This document shows positions 26,737 through 36,190 of a stretch of DNA of 64,000 bases, one piece after another. Every line of letters begins with the position of its first letter. The stretch's first letter is position 1. The DNA is from Westiellopsis prolifica IICB1. GTDB lineage: Bacteria > Cyanobacteriota > Cyanobacteriia > Cyanobacteriales > Nostocaceae. Both the position numbers and the translations under genes were made by a program. The stretch covers positions 1,709,878 to 1,773,877 of the forward strand of contig NZ_NAPS01000002.1 of the NCBI RefSeq assembly GCF_004323185.1, in the 5' to 3' direction. The notes beneath the pieces were generated by a model. It saw only the letters and a program-made list of their open reading frames with translations, had not been told where the DNA came from and did no database searches.

Positions 26737-28485
26737 CTACTTTGTTTGAAGGTTTGCGTCTGTTGCTCCCTTTCTCCTTTCCCCTTTCTCCGATCCCCGT
26801 ACTCTATGAGAAGCCGCTGACGCGTCTACGCGTAGCGTCTCCTCTGGAGAATCCCCTTTTACCCAAGGTTTGAGATTTTCTGGTAATTCTGAAACAAGAC
26901 TCAAGGGTAGAGAGGATGTAGAAAAAGATTGAGCATAAGCTGGTGTCAGAAACGGTTGATAAGTTTTGGCTTCTGATGTCTGTTGTTTGATAAATGCCAA
27001 ACTTACACCTTGTAGCAACTGACGTAAGGCTTTAGTTTGTTCACCCCGTAGTTCTTTGACAATAGTAGTAGTATCACTGGACTGGTAGTTAGGATCGCTA
27101 ATACTCAAGTGCGTACCACCAACAGCACTGAGTAAATATTTTTCGCCTCCTAAGTTGCTAAAAGGTGTAATTTGATGCTTGAGAGCGGGAGTGAGAGGAT
27201 CTTCAGTTCCAGTTAATATTAGAACTGGTTTTTTGACTCTAGATAACCCGTTTCGATCAAACAGATCACCAATTAGAGGGTTAAGAGCGATCGCACTTTT
27301 AACTCTTTCATCTTTGAGTTGAAGTTTTCGTTCTGGTAAAGAAGCTGCTGCACACTGTAACCAATCACCAGCAGCTTGACCAATACCTAAAGAATTTTTA
27401 CAGAATTGCCGCAATTGTTGCAAGTCAACTTCTGCTCCTAGTAAAGCTAAAGCAGTATAACCACCCAAAGAATGACCAATCACAGTCACTTGATTTGTAT
27501 TGAATTCTCCTTGTAGCTGTCCTGGTTGGTTATTTAGTTTTGCTAGTTCGTTGAGTGCAAAGCTGATATCCTTGGGTCGGTCAATAAATTCAGTTGCAGG
27601 TAATAATCTGTTGAGGTTAGCTTGATTTGAGGCTCTACTAATAGCAGTGACGTTGCTACCTGGATGTTCAATTGCAGCGACAGTAATCCCGTAGGAAGCA
27701 AGATGATGAGCTAAGTACTTCAAAAATTGACGATTTGCTCCAAATCCGTGAGAAATTACAACCATTGGATTTTGGGCATTGTCATCACTCCAATAAATAT
27801 CTACGGGTATAATACGATTTCTTTGTCGGTCTTGGAGAGTAAATGTCTGTTGCTGGACTGTTTGTTTCCCAGGAGTTGCAGGATTAAACTTAGTTGGTAA
27901 TAATATGCTATTTTTAGCAGCTTCTTGCCGTGATAATACTGACCCAAAAAGTTGACTTTGCCAGTAGTTCGGGTTTAATTCCAACGCCACAGAAACTGCT
28001 TCCGAGGCATCTACTGTTACATTTTGTTCTGGGTATGCCCGTAAAAATCCTAATGCACTCAAACCATTGACTTGCCGCAGTGCTAAATTGAGGGTTGCTT
28101 GGAGACTTTCAGCACTACTACCTGGTATAATTGCTGACAGAGATGAAATAAATTGTTTACCTGCTGGGTTTTGCTTTAATTCTTCAACGAATTTGTCAGC
28201 AACAGCTGGATTTATTTCTAAACGTTTTGTCAGTAATTCTCTAATTTGGGGTGTGAGTATTGATGAAAATATTTGCAAATTGTCTGGTAGATTTCCAGTT
28301 TTGGCAAATTTTTCTAAATCCGCGATCGCTACTGACTGTTGAAATGGCCCTAAGCGAATAGTAACTGTTTCTGCTGCAAAAGTTGCAGGAATTGCTGTAC
28401 CCCAACTCAAAGCCAGAGTTAGGGTACAAAGTAATGAATGTTTCCAGGATTTATGACGTCGCTGTCTGCCAAGCTGAAATTGCAT
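26737..28485 (-). CDS. Secreted alpha/beta hydrolase with DUF1400 domain
   Basis: A 582-residue exported hydrolase. Signal peptide (LLCTLTLALSWGTAIPATFA, cleaved near residue 37), then a DUF1400-like domain (about 40-170) common in cyanobacterial esterase-like proteins, then an alpha/beta hydrolase domain: MVVISHGFGANRQF oxyanion region, nucleophile in VIGHSLGGYTA (Ser339), acid in TGTEDPLTP (Asp429) and GGTHLSI (His459). The substrate is unknown, perhaps lipids or esters. ATG 28485 is preferred to an upstream GTG. The last about 39 residues (from GDSPEETLRVDAS) are encoded by an interspersed repeat and are not part of the fold. Confidence 0.88.
   Translation of the reverse strand: MQFQLGRQRRHKSWKHSLLCTLTLALSWGTAIPATFAAETVTIRLGPFQQSVAIADLEKFAKTGNLPDNLQIFSSILTPQIRELLTKRLEINPAVADKFVEELKQNPAGKQFISSLSAIIPGSSAESLQATLNLALRQVNGLSALGFLRAYPEQNVTVDASEAVSVALELNPNYWQSQLFGSVLSRQEAAKNSILLPTKFNPATPGKQTVQQQTFTLQDRQRNRIIPVDIYWSDDNAQNPMVVISHGFGANRQFLKYLAHHLASYGITVAAIEHPGSNVTAISRASNQANLNRLLPATEFIDRPKDISFALNELAKLNNQPGQLQGEFNTNQVTVIGHSLGGYTALALLGAEVDLQQLRQFCKNSLGIGQAAGDWLQCAAASLPERKLQLKDERVKSAIALNPLIGDLFDRNGLSRVKKPVLILTGTEDPLTPALKHQITPFSNLGGEKYLLSAVGGTHLSISDPNYQSSDTTTIVKELRGEQTKALRQLLQGVSLAFIKQQTSEAKTYQPFLTPAYAQSFSTSSLPLSLVSELPENLKPWVKGDSPEETLRVDASAASHRVRGSEKGERRKGATDANLQTK
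26791..26856. repeat. Interspersed 66-bp repeat inside the hydrolase gene
   Basis: 63 of 66 bases match 52753-52818. The core is tacgcgtagcgtctcctctg. Here it lies inside the coding sequence and supplies part of the C-terminal tail; at 52753-52818 it lies just downstream of btpA. Confidence 0.9.
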
Positions 28486-28630
28486 ATTAACCACTAGTTA
28501 TAGTTATCAGTTATCAGTTACCAGGTATATGGTAGAGAATTTGGACTTGTCACTACAACTTTCTAGGAATTGATGTAGGGCTTAGACTCAGTAATAAAAC
28601 TGATAACTGTTAACTGGTAACTGTTAACTG

Positions 28631-30127
28631 TTAAAAACCATCGAAGATGGATCTGATAATACCGAAGACAGTACCTATGGGATTGAAGATCGCACCGATA
28701 GTATCACCAGCTATAGCTGGATTAGAACGCTTAACAATTACAACGTCGTTGTTGCGAAGTATGGGGTTGGTTTTCTCGTTAATTCCTGCGGAGAAATCCA
28801 TTTTAACTCTACGCTTAGTGACAGAACCATCAGGATTGAGACGAATCAAATCCACGACGGAACTTCTGGCTCTAGCATCATTAAACCCACCTGCTGCGAG
28901 TATAGCTTGATTCAATGAGCTATTAGGCAGAACTTCAACTCTTCCTGGATTTTTGACTTCCCCTACTATACCGACCTGCATACGCGCTGGAGACAGAGTA
29001 GTGTTGGCTAGTTGGGTAGCTTCTGCTGGGTTGACTTCGGTGGCAGTGGGGATAACGATTGTATCACCATCTTGGACAACGATGTCTTGATTGATGTCAC
29101 CGCCTTGCAGTAATTGCCAGAAATTTACCTTAATTTGTTGTTCTGAGCCAGTTCTTGTTGGTCGGCGAATAATGATATCGCGAATATTAGCTTGGGTTGT
29201 GATCCCACCAGCAAGTTGAATTGCTCGTGATACAGTTGGTTGACCAGAAATAGCTGGCGCACCAGTTCCAGTTGTTGTTCCAGCACCTGCACCCTCAGCT
29301 TGTCCTTGAGTGACAAGATAGGTTCCTGGGCGGTTGACTTCACCAGTTACCGCTACTGAGCGGGGTCTGGTAATATCAGCTGCAAAGCTAGCAGCTGCTA
29401 AGTTACGCGCATCTGCCAAATTTAAGGAACTTGCTGTTGGCACAAAAACAGTGTCGCCATCCCGTAGAGTCACGTCTTGAGGTAAAGTACCTGTTTGGAT
29501 GTATTTCTGTAAATCAAGGGTAATAACTTGTTCTGGACCGTATCCTAACTTCCGTCTTAGTTGTACTTTGGTGACGTCTGCGGCTTGAGTTACGCCTTGA
29601 GCTGTTGTCAGTGCTGACATTACAGTTGGGTATTGTACCCCAGGATCTTGACCTGCACCTCCTGCTAAACTGAGACTGTAAGCCCCTGGTCGTGACACTT
29701 CTCCGGCTACAGTCACATTAATAGGACGAGGCGATAACAAATTCACTGAAATGATCGGACGCTTCAAATAAGTTTTATAAGCACATTCAATAACGTTAGC
29801 AGCCTGCTCTGTTGATAAACCCTGAACAGGTACAGTGCCAATTAAAGCTAAATTGATTGCTCCACCAGGAGGAATGGTGTACTCACCAGTGTACTCCTCT
29901 ACTTCAAAGACATTGACACGGATGCGATCGCCTCCTCCTAATGTATACCCTGAGTACGCAGCTTGTGTATTTCTACTGTCAGCCAATTCTTGGTCTAGGC
30001 ACTCTTTCACATTTGGTATCTGTGTCTGAGCCATGACCGCAGGTAACAAATTGGTCAACGCTAGGGTGAAAAACAGCAACCCTGCTACTGGCTGACTAAG
30101 AATTTTCCACAAACTTGTGTTAAGCAT
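28631..30127 (-). CDS. Wza-like polysaccharide export protein with SLBB domains
   Basis: A 498-residue secreted outer-envelope protein. After the signal peptide (VAGLLFFTLALTNLLPAVMA) comes a Poly_export domain (TLGGGDRIRVNVFEVEEYTG, then PPGGAINLALIGTVPVQG) and at least three SLBB beta-grasp repeats, each marked by the pattern VTVAGEVSRPGAYSL, VAVTGEVNRPGTYLV and VGIVGEVKNPGRVEVL and ending in a DGDTVFVP-type strand. It probably forms the periplasmic or outer-membrane conduit for exopolysaccharide. I start at ATG 30127 after CAGGT; another ATG lies 18 bases upstream. No other export gene is adjacent. Confidence 0.92.
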   Translation of the reverse strand: MLNTSLWKILSQPVAGLLFFTLALTNLLPAVMAQTQIPNVKECLDQELADSRNTQAAYSGYTLGGGDRIRVNVFEVEEYTGEYTIPPGGAINLALIGTVPVQGLSTEQAANVIECAYKTYLKRPIISVNLLSPRPINVTVAGEVSRPGAYSLSLAGGAGQDPGVQYPTVMSALTTAQGVTQAADVTKVQLRRKLGYGPEQVITLDLQKYIQTGTLPQDVTLRDGDTVFVPTASSLNLADARNLAAASFAADITRPRSVAVTGEVNRPGTYLVTQGQAEGAGAGTTTGTGAPAISGQPTVSRAIQLAGGITTQANIRDIIIRRPTRTGSEQQIKVNFWQLLQGGDINQDIVVQDGDTIVIPTATEVNPAEATQLANTTLSPARMQVGIVGEVKNPGRVEVLPNSSLNQAILAAGGFNDARARSSVVDLIRLNPDGSVTKRRVKMDFSAGINEKTNPILRNNDVVIVKRSNPAIAGDTIGAIFNPIGTVFGIIRSIFDGF

Positions 30128-30852
30128 ATTTACCTGAAATACCATGAGTAAAGCACTGTCTTATCAGTTTATCGTTGACTATACTTAAATATTCGGGTTC
30201 CCCAATAATATTATTTTCAGAAAAAACCCTATTCTTCAGAAAAGAGATCGTATGTAGATTTTGAATTTTTAATGAAGCTAATTGGTATTAGCTTTTTGAT
30301 ATACTTTATTGTCAAGAAAAAGATTGTGGCAATAATTACAATCAATTTAGTTAACAGTTAGTTGGATTTTTCCATAATGTCATGATCGATTGAATGATTT
30401 GTGATATTTTAACGATAATTATTGAATGGCACAAGCCCCCAGTTTTATAATTAGAAGCAATCGAAAATTAAAAATCAAATCACCCTTGATTGTTAATCTC
30501 TATTTTATATAGAACTCCTATTTTAATTTTTGGAAAAAAACTCATACCAATTCTGTATGAAGATGCGCCTCATTATATAAGGAATAAACCACATAGACGC
30601 TCTCATCGGCTTCAAGGTAGAGTAGAACACAAAGAAAGAAGAAGTTAATAAAATTTGGCGCAGCCTCATAAAGAAATAGTATCAGTATATTTTTTGCTCT
30701 GGTGTTATACCATTTCACAAAAACCTGATACAAATACAGACCCTGTAGAGACGCGATATATCGCGTCTGGTACAAAATTTATATGTATCGTGATTAATGT
30801 GAATTGGTGTTAAGCGTTCGCTGTTCCCGACCTTCATGAGTAAGTTAATAAA
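30128..30852. other. Spacer with MITE copy, no gene
   Basis: AT-rich. Contains the MITE copy at 30706-30812. A minus-strand frame of 77 codons at 30542-30775 crosses the MITE end and is not credible. Confidence 0.5.
30706..30812. mobile_element. MITE copy, taccatttcac family
   Basis: Shares its whole length with 34112-34220 and 51400-51508: left end tataccatttcac, central palindrome agacgcgatatatcgcgtct, then tacaaaatttatatgtatcg. The right end has diverged to gtgaattggtgtta. Confidence 0.85.
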
Positions 30853-31833
30853 TCAAACCGGATTCCTATATTTTTGAATTTGTTGCATGAAAAACTCTTC
30901 TAAAGATAGACGAGACAAATTCATACTAATTATTTGCCCACCCATGAGATTTAGACTTGCAAAAAAATCATAGGGGTCACCTTGCAATTCACCTTGCCAA
31001 TAACCATGAGATACAAATTCGAGATTAGGAATCCATTTTTGCAGAATTTCCCAATCGCCACCTTGACCTTTGACATGATATGTATTGTATGTTCCCAACA
31101 GTTCATTGAGAGAACCAGAACAAATTAATTCACCTTGAGCAAGAATGGCAATGCGATCGCAAATTTGTTCTACTTCACTTAAAATATGACTATTGAAAAA
31201 AATTGTTTTGCCTGCGGCTTTGAGTGATAATATAGCCTCTCGCATTTGCAAGCGTCCTACCGGATCTAATCCAGACATTGGTTCATCTAGAAACACCACT
31301 TCTGGATCATTAATTAGTGCTTGTGCCATACCCACTCGCTGAAGCATACCTTTAGAGTAGCGACGCATTTGCTTGTTGCGAGCATCAGCTTGGGATAAAC
31401 CCACCAATTCTAGCAATTGAGGGATGCGTTGACGTTGTACTTTTGCAGGAATTTGAAATAACCCAGCTACTAGTTGTATAAATTCCCAACCAGTAAGATA
31501 ATCGTAAAAATAGGGATTTTCTGGTAAGTAACCGATGCGTTCTTTGACAGTGCGATCGCCTAATGGTTTACCTAAAAGCAATCCCCGTCCAGAAGTCGGA
31601 CGAATAATACTTAGTAATAATTTTAATAACGTGGTTTTACCAGCCCCATTTTGTCCCAGTAACCCAAAGGTTTCTCCTTTATAAACAGTTAAAGAACAGC
31701 TTTTGAGTGAGATAATTTTTTGATTTAAAAAAAAGCCAGTACGATAAACCTTTCGTAACTCAGAAGTGAGAACCACTGGCGACTGTTCTTGTGTATATGC
31801 TTGAAAATTAGTAGTATCTGCAACGGGCTTCAT
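30853..31833 (-). CDS. ABC transporter ATP-binding protein
   Basis: A 326-residue ATPase of the CcmA/DrrA/NatA type. Walker [10 protein letters not shown] (60-68), signature [15 protein letters not shown] (159-173), Walker [14 protein letters not shown] (179-191) and an H-loop in [12 protein letters not shown] are intact. A C-terminal extension of about 80 residues is typical of efflux-type ATPases. The permease is not next to it, at least not within the neighbouring 1 kb, so the substrate is open; it may act with an ABC-2 permease elsewhere. Confidence 0.9.
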   Translation of the reverse strand: MKPVADTTNFQAYTQEQSPVVLTSELRKVYRTGFFLNQKIISLKSCSLTVYKGETFGLLGQNGAGKTTLLKLLLSIIRPTSGRGLLLGKPLGDRTVKERIGYLPENPYFYDYLTGWEFIQLVAGLFQIPAKVQRQRIPQLLELVGLSQADARNKQMRRYSKGMLQRVGMAQALINDPEVVFLDEPMSGLDPVGRLQMREAILSLKAAGKTIFFNSHILSEVEQICDRIAILAQGELICSGSLNELLGTYNTYHVKGQGGDWEILQKWIPNLEFVSHGYWQGELQGDPYDFFASLNLMGGQIISMNLSRLSLEEFFMQQIQKYRNPV

Positions 31834-32458
31834 CTCGGTTAGATGGTGCTAAAAATTACATGAAAAATAACTACCATTCTAAGACATGTAGTTGCAAAAT
31901 AAGTATATTCTAACTGTGTAATACTTGGTTCTCAAAAAGTCATCAATTTCCAGACACTATTAACTCATAGTCTACTTTTGGGATTGCGGGCGAGTCAACA
32001 GTATAGTCAGATAAAATTAACCGCCAAGAAGCCTTAGACGCGCAAGCGACTACCTGCACCAAGCCACTAGCCACTACGTGTCTACCGTAAGGTAGAGCGC
32101 CAAGAGTGGAGGTTTATTCATTTAGTGTGGCTTCACATTAAATTGGTATGACGTTAATATGAAATATATAAATTAAGTAAAAATTGATAAATATAGCGTA
32201 GGAATTCGGATGAAGCGATCACAATAGAATTTTTTTGAAGTTGCAAGTATTCTACTAAATATTAATATAAATAAAGTTTTTATTTGTTCTGGAGGTTTTG
32301 TCTAAACTAATTTGATTGTTCTTACCGACAAAAACCTCTAGAATTTGATTGGAAGGTGATGAGCATAAGTATATTTTCAAAGCTAATAGTGAAGAATATC
32401 AATTAAATTAATTACATTGCTATAAAATTCAGTTTGCCATTACACCTAAAATGAATTC
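31834..32458. other. Spacer with repeat, no gene
   Basis: Carries an inverted relative of the repeat at 38208-38321 (32016-32149, ending attaaattggtat) with inserted fragments such as gacgcgcaagcgac, which recur near 60480. The remainder is AT-rich without genes. Confidence 0.5.
32016..32149. repeat. Interspersed repeat, inverted relative of 38208-38321
   Basis: Reading the minus strand, ataccaatttaatgtgaagc, then cactaaatga and cactcttggcg, matches 38209-38260. Extra gacgcgcaagcgac and taccgtaaggta pieces are inserted. Confidence 0.65.
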
Positions 32459-32746
32459 TTAGCAATAGGCTGTAATATCTTCACCACATTCATCTGCTAG
32501 ATAGCAAAGTGCTTTGAAACGTAAACTGACAACTTCTTCATAAAGAGGATTGAGTTTACACATTGGTGGAATGTGGAAAAGCTTCCGACCAAATACTACA
32601 ACATCACGTTCAAAAGGACATTGTGCAGGAATAAGTTTACATAGAGAATGGGCTAATTTAGCGTTGTGAACATCGATAGATTCTAGCCATTCACGTACAG
32701 GAGAGAGTACGTCGTTTCTTCTTTGGATTTGAGTAAAGCTAGTCAT
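32459..32746 (-). CDS. Mo-dependent nitrogenase C-terminal domain-like protein
   Basis: A 95-residue cytoplasmic protein (MTSFTQIQRRNDVLSPVREW onward) ending DECGEDITAYC, with conserved HSLCKLIPAQCPFERDV, FHIPPMCKLNPLYEEV and five cysteines in all. It matches the small family annotated in cyanobacteria as Mo-dependent nitrogenase C-terminal domain; despite the name, its function is not known. I start at ATG 32746 because AAAGGA sits 8 bases upstream; the frame continues 70 codons further but that part looks non-coding. Divergent from xdhC. Confidence 0.8.
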   Translation of the reverse strand: MTSFTQIQRRNDVLSPVREWLESIDVHNAKLAHSLCKLIPAQCPFERDVVVFGRKLFHIPPMCKLNPLYEEVVSLRFKALCYLADECGEDITAYC

Positions 32747-33134
32747 GATTTTTTCCTTTAAGTTTAGAACTTCTATATTTTTTAGGCTTGGAGTTTGAAC
32801 CTTTTCCCATATATATATACAGTTGGGTTCTTGAGTTTTATGCAATATTATTGGAAGTTTCTTGTTTCGATTTGAGATATCGCTTTTTGTGTATATCTCG
32901 TCTTTAGGAACACACATAACTACAAACTCTAATGACAGGTTTCCGGATAAATTCACGCATCAATTGGAATTTGGCGCTACACTGAGTAAATTTACTCTGA
33001 TCACCCACTCATATTGTCTAAATCTAGAGTGCGATCGCCTTCATCCAAGCGAGTCACCCAGTCGGGTGATTTCATTGAATGAGTCAAAAGTAGACACTGG
33101 AGATTACCCAATAACTGATAACTGATAAGCAAAG
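32747..33134. other. Divergent spacer, Mo-nitrogenase-like gene / xdhC
   Basis: Contains upstream regions of two divergent genes and an AT run (catatatatatacag). No NtcA-type GTA-N8-TAC site was found. A taactgataactgataagc repeat lies just before the xdhC start. Confidence 0.4.
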
Positions 33135-34106
33135 TTGGAACTTATCCATTTTTATCAAGTACTTGCTGAAACCTTAGAACAAACTCCCGTTGTTATAGCT
33201 ACTGTCGTCAGCACTAAAGGTTCTGTTCCCAGAGAAACCGGTGCTAAGATGCTCATCAGTAGTGACGGTAAAACCTTTGGTACAATCGGTGGTGGTGCTG
33301 GTGAAGCTAAAGTTTATCAGCAAGCGTTGCAAATATTCCAAACAGGCAAAAAGCAATCTGTAGAAATTGATTTATCTGGCGCACCATATTCACAAACCCA
33401 GGGTATTTGCGGTGGGACAATGTTGGTATGGTTAGAATTATGGTCAGGCTGTAAAGCGATTGAATTAGTCAAGAAAATTTTACAAATTTTAAATTTAGAG
33501 CAAACGGCGGTCTTAATTACGCCTTTTGATCAAGATCAAAAACCCTATTTAACAACAACGCCATCCCTGAATTCACCACTACTAGTGTATGATCAAGCTT
33601 TCATTGAATGCTTGTCACCTTCACCAAAACTGTTAATTATTGGTGCAGGACATATAGCGATTCCTTTGACGCAGGTTGCAAAGATCGCCGGTTTTCAAGT
33701 AATTGTCCAAGATGATCGTCCAGATTTTGCCACAAACCAGCGATTTCCAGAGGCTGCTATGATAATTGCTGAACCAATTATTGCTATTCAAAAAATCTTA
33801 AATCATACTTCTGATTTATATGTTGCTTTAGTCAATAGAAGCTATGTGCAAGATTTAACAGCTTTACGATTGATATTAAATTACCAACCTAAATATATCG
33901 GTATGATTGGCAGTAAAAAACGAGTCCATACTATATATAAAATCTTACAAGATGAAGGGTATGCTACAAAAATTTTACAGCAAATATATGCACCTATTGG
34001 TTTAGATATTGGTGCTTTCACTCCAGAGGAAATAGCTGTCAGTATCTGTGGTGAATTAATCAAAGTACGACGTGGTGGAACCGGATTGTCACTATCAACA
34101 AACTAG
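33135..34106 (+). CDS. XdhC/CoxI family molybdoenzyme maturation protein
   Basis: A 323-residue protein with the XdhC N-terminal domain (TVVSTKGSVPRETGAKMLI, GTIGGGAGEAKV and CGGTMLVWLE) and a C-terminal Rossmann domain (KLLIIGAGHIAIPL, IVQDDRPDFA, YIGMIGSKKR). In this family the protein binds and sulfurates molybdenum cofactor for xanthine dehydrogenase-type hydroxylases. TTG start at 33135, the only reasonable start for the family N-terminus MELIHFYQVLAETLEQ. Followed by a MobA/MocA-like gene. No hydroxylase structural gene is present in the window. Confidence 0.9.
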   Translation: MELIHFYQVLAETLEQTPVVIATVVSTKGSVPRETGAKMLISSDGKTFGTIGGGAGEAKVYQQALQIFQTGKKQSVEIDLSGAPYSQTQGICGGTMLVWLELWSGCKAIELVKKILQILNLEQTAVLITPFDQDQKPYLTTTPSLNSPLLVYDQAFIECLSPSPKLLIIGAGHIAIPLTQVAKIAGFQVIVQDDRPDFATNQRFPEAAMIIAEPIIAIQKILNHTSDLYVALVNRSYVQDLTALRLILNYQPKYIGMIGSKKRVHTIYKILQDEGYATKILQQIYAPIGLDIGAFTPEEIAVSICGELIKVRRGGTGLSLSTN

Positions 34107-34111
34107 GGGTG

Positions 34112-34220
34112 TAATACCATTTCACAAAAATCTTGATACAAATACAGACCCTGTAGAGACGCGATATATCGCGTCTGGTACAAGATTCATATGTATCGCT
34201 ATTAACGTGAAATGGTATTA
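34112..34220. mobile_element. MITE, taccatttcac family, complete copy
   Basis: 109 bp with perfect 14-bp terminal inverted repeats taataccatttcac / gtgaaatggtatta and the central palindrome agacgcgatatatcgcgtct. It fills the xdhC-mocA gap, and its right end overlaps the first three codons of the next gene. Confidence 0.9.
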
Positions 34221-34916
34221 GATAACCAAAAATTTGCAATTATTCTTGCTGCGGGTACTTCCATCCGCATGGGTACTTGTAAAACCGCACTACCTTGGTG
34301 GGAAGGGAAAACATTATTGAGATACCAGCTAGAACAATGGTTAATAGCTGGTTTTACACCTGTGGTAGTCTTGGGTACACATAATATTCACAGACAAACA
34401 GATTGTCCATGTGGGAGTTTGGTTGTGATTAATCCGAATACAAGTGGTGGGAAAACAACTTCTATTCTTGCAGGATTACAAAATATTCCTGAACATGCTG
34501 ATATTTTAGCAATTTCTGCTGTTGATCAACCCAGAAAATCACCAGTTTATCAACAACTTCTGCAAGCACATAAATATCATTCAGCCTTAATTACTGCACC
34601 AATATATAAAAGTAAAATAGGTCATCCTTTGTTATTTGCAAAAGAGATGCGATCGCATTTAGAAAACATTCAGGAAGAAACTTTAGGATTACGTCAAGTT
34701 ATTCAAGATTTCTACTCCTTAATTTGGAAAATAGAATTTCCGGATTCAGCAGTTACTCTAGATATTAATACACCTGAAGAATATGTGAAAGCAGCGAGCG
34801 ATAATTTCATCCATTGGTATAGACCGATAGACAGGTTGAATATAACTCAGAAACAATATTCAATAAAATCACGTCATTACAATCTACTAAGACAAACAAG
34901 GAATATATGTCACTAA
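34212..34916 (+). CDS. MobA/MocA-like molybdenum cofactor nucleotidyltransferase
   Basis: A 234-residue NTP-transferase. The N-terminal nucleotide-binding motif is AIILAAGTSIRMGTCKTALP, followed by VVLGTHN, NPNTSGGKTTSILAGL, AISAVDQP with the metal-binding aspartate, and KIGHPLLF. This is the pattern of MocA, which makes molybdopterin cytosine dinucleotide, or of related MobA-like proteins. It follows xdhC and probably acts in the same molybdoenzyme maturation. The apparent ATG at 34212 lies inside the right inverted repeat of a MITE, so the first codons are transposon-derived. An unusual basic tail (SIKSRHYNLLRQTRN) ends the protein. Confidence 0.85.
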   Translation: MVLDNQKFAIILAAGTSIRMGTCKTALPWWEGKTLLRYQLEQWLIAGFTPVVVLGTHNIHRQTDCPCGSLVVINPNTSGGKTTSILAGLQNIPEHADILAISAVDQPRKSPVYQQLLQAHKYHSALITAPIYKSKIGHPLLFAKEMRSHLENIQEETLGLRQVIQDFYSLIWKIEFPDSAVTLDINTPEEYVKAASDNFIHWYRPIDRLNITQKQYSIKSRHYNLLRQTRNICH

Positions 34917-35325
34917 CCCAGCGGCTCAAGCCGGTGGGCTTGTAAGAGGAGAATTCACCGCTCTCCAAATACGAGACTAAACAAGTGTCTAGCTAATTAA
35001 ACTGAATTGTCTGGGCGTGGTAGCCCAAAACACGTTAAGAATGCCTCCCTAGTTTTTAACCTCTGTGGCAGTCAGTAGCGAAGGGATATAAACACATGGG
35101 CTTATCGCCACTTGTTATGCGTACAGAAAAAACAAATTGAGTTCAAAATTGCCTGAACGAAAGTAGAATGCAAAACTACCCCGATTTAAGTATTTCCCGT
35201 GTAACAAGATATTTGGCAGAGGGTGTATCCTCTGCTACCCCAAAAATTCAAGGCGCTTTATTACCGCTTGAGTCGCTTACCTCTCAGGTTTTAAAACCTG
35301 AGTTTCCCGTATACCAGGTACTCTT
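34917..35325. other. Spacer with hairpins, no gene
   Basis: The first 50 bases (ggctcaagccggtgggctt) can form nested hairpins like those at the ends of IS200/IS605-type elements; no transposase or TnpB is nearby, so this is at most a remnant. Another short hairpin (gcagagg / cctctgc) occurs near 35215-35235. No gene is supported. Confidence 0.4.
35283..35302. promoter_or_regulatory. 20-bp perfect palindrome upstream of secreted protein
   Basis: ctcaggttttaaaacctgag is a perfect palindrome ending 23 bases before the ATG at 35326. It could be an operator or a leader hairpin. It might also be a dispersed repeat, since ggttaaaacctgag occurs at 61688-61701. Confidence 0.4.
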
Positions 35326-36015
35326 ATGAATAGCTTACTTAATTGGAAATCTGGAACAACAGCATTTATGGCAATGGTGATGTCAACCAGTGCTACAGTG
35401 CCTTTATTTACTTCTGCTGCAATTGCACAACAACAACCAGCCATTTTCACTAGACCAACTCAACCGATTAGTCAGTCAAGCACAGTTTCAATTCCCCCAG
35501 GAGTGACAATTCCTGTTACTTTCAAGAAGGATAAAATTGTTGTCACTCCCGATGAAACCACATCTGTAACCTTGGAAGTTGCACAGAACGTTGTAGACGG
35601 AAATCGAAATGTTCTCATACCTGCGGGAACAAAAATTGAAGGACAATTGCAACCTAGAACTATCAATGAAGTAAAAGGTTCTCAGTTTGTCGCCGAAGAA
35701 TTAATTTTTAGTGATGGTAGAAGACAGTCTATTGATGCAAGTTCCCGTGTCGTTACCAGAAAAGAAACCATCAAAAAAGGAGCTAAGACTGGTACGATAC
35801 TCACAGATGCAGCTATTGGTGCAGGTGCTGCTACTGTGATTTCTCTGCTTACAGGTAACAAAAAAATTGAAACTCTAGAACCTGTAGCTGGTGGTGCTGC
35901 TGGTGCTTTAGCAAGTGTTTTACTACGTAGAAGAGAAGTAGAGGTTGTTGTCATTAACCCACAAGAAGATTTAGATGTTACTCTCAATTCTAATTTGGTT
36001 GTATCCCGCTTCTAA
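35326..36015 (+). CDS. Secreted hypothetical protein with beta-rich core
   Basis: A 229-residue exported protein. Signal peptide (AFMAMVMSTSATVPLFTSAAIA, cleavage near AIAQQ), then IPPGVTIPVTF, NVLIPAGTKIEGQLQP and FVAEELIFSDGRR, a pattern seen in cyanobacterial secreted proteins and distantly in TrbI/TraB-like barrels. A Gly/Ala-rich hydrophobic stretch (ILTDAAIGAGAATVISLL) and GGAAGALASVLL near the C-terminus resemble glycine-zipper segments, suggesting outer-membrane association. Function unknown. Single gene. Confidence 0.82.
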   Translation: MNSLLNWKSGTTAFMAMVMSTSATVPLFTSAAIAQQQPAIFTRPTQPISQSSTVSIPPGVTIPVTFKKDKIVVTPDETTSVTLEVAQNVVDGNRNVLIPAGTKIEGQLQPRTINEVKGSQFVAEELIFSDGRRQSIDASSRVVTRKETIKKGAKTGTILTDAAIGAGAATVISLLTGNKKIETLEPVAGGAAGALASVLLRRREVEVVVINPQEDLDVTLNSNLVVSRF

Positions 36016-36190
36016 AATGAACAAAATATGAACTAGCTACACTTGTAAGTCGCGCAGTAAGTGTGGTCTTAGTTAGGATCTCATCGACAGATGCTTTTCC
36101 AGCTTTGGGTTTATTGGTTTTAAGAACGGTTCCTTCCCCATTTCTTCTGTTCTGATATTCTGGCTTGCATTGCTGTCCCTATTTCATGAG

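Noticed and set aside
30542..30775. 77-residue minus-strand ORF
   Set aside because: Runs across the end of a MITE, has no leader and no recognisable sequence.
32747..32956. 70-codon upstream extension of the Mo-nitrogenase-like gene
   Set aside because: AT-rich, not family sequence, and the ATG at 32746 has a good Shine-Dalgarno sequence.
34917..34980. Possible IS200/IS605 right end or omega RNA
   Set aside because: Hairpins are suggestive, but no TnpA or TnpB remnant is nearby.
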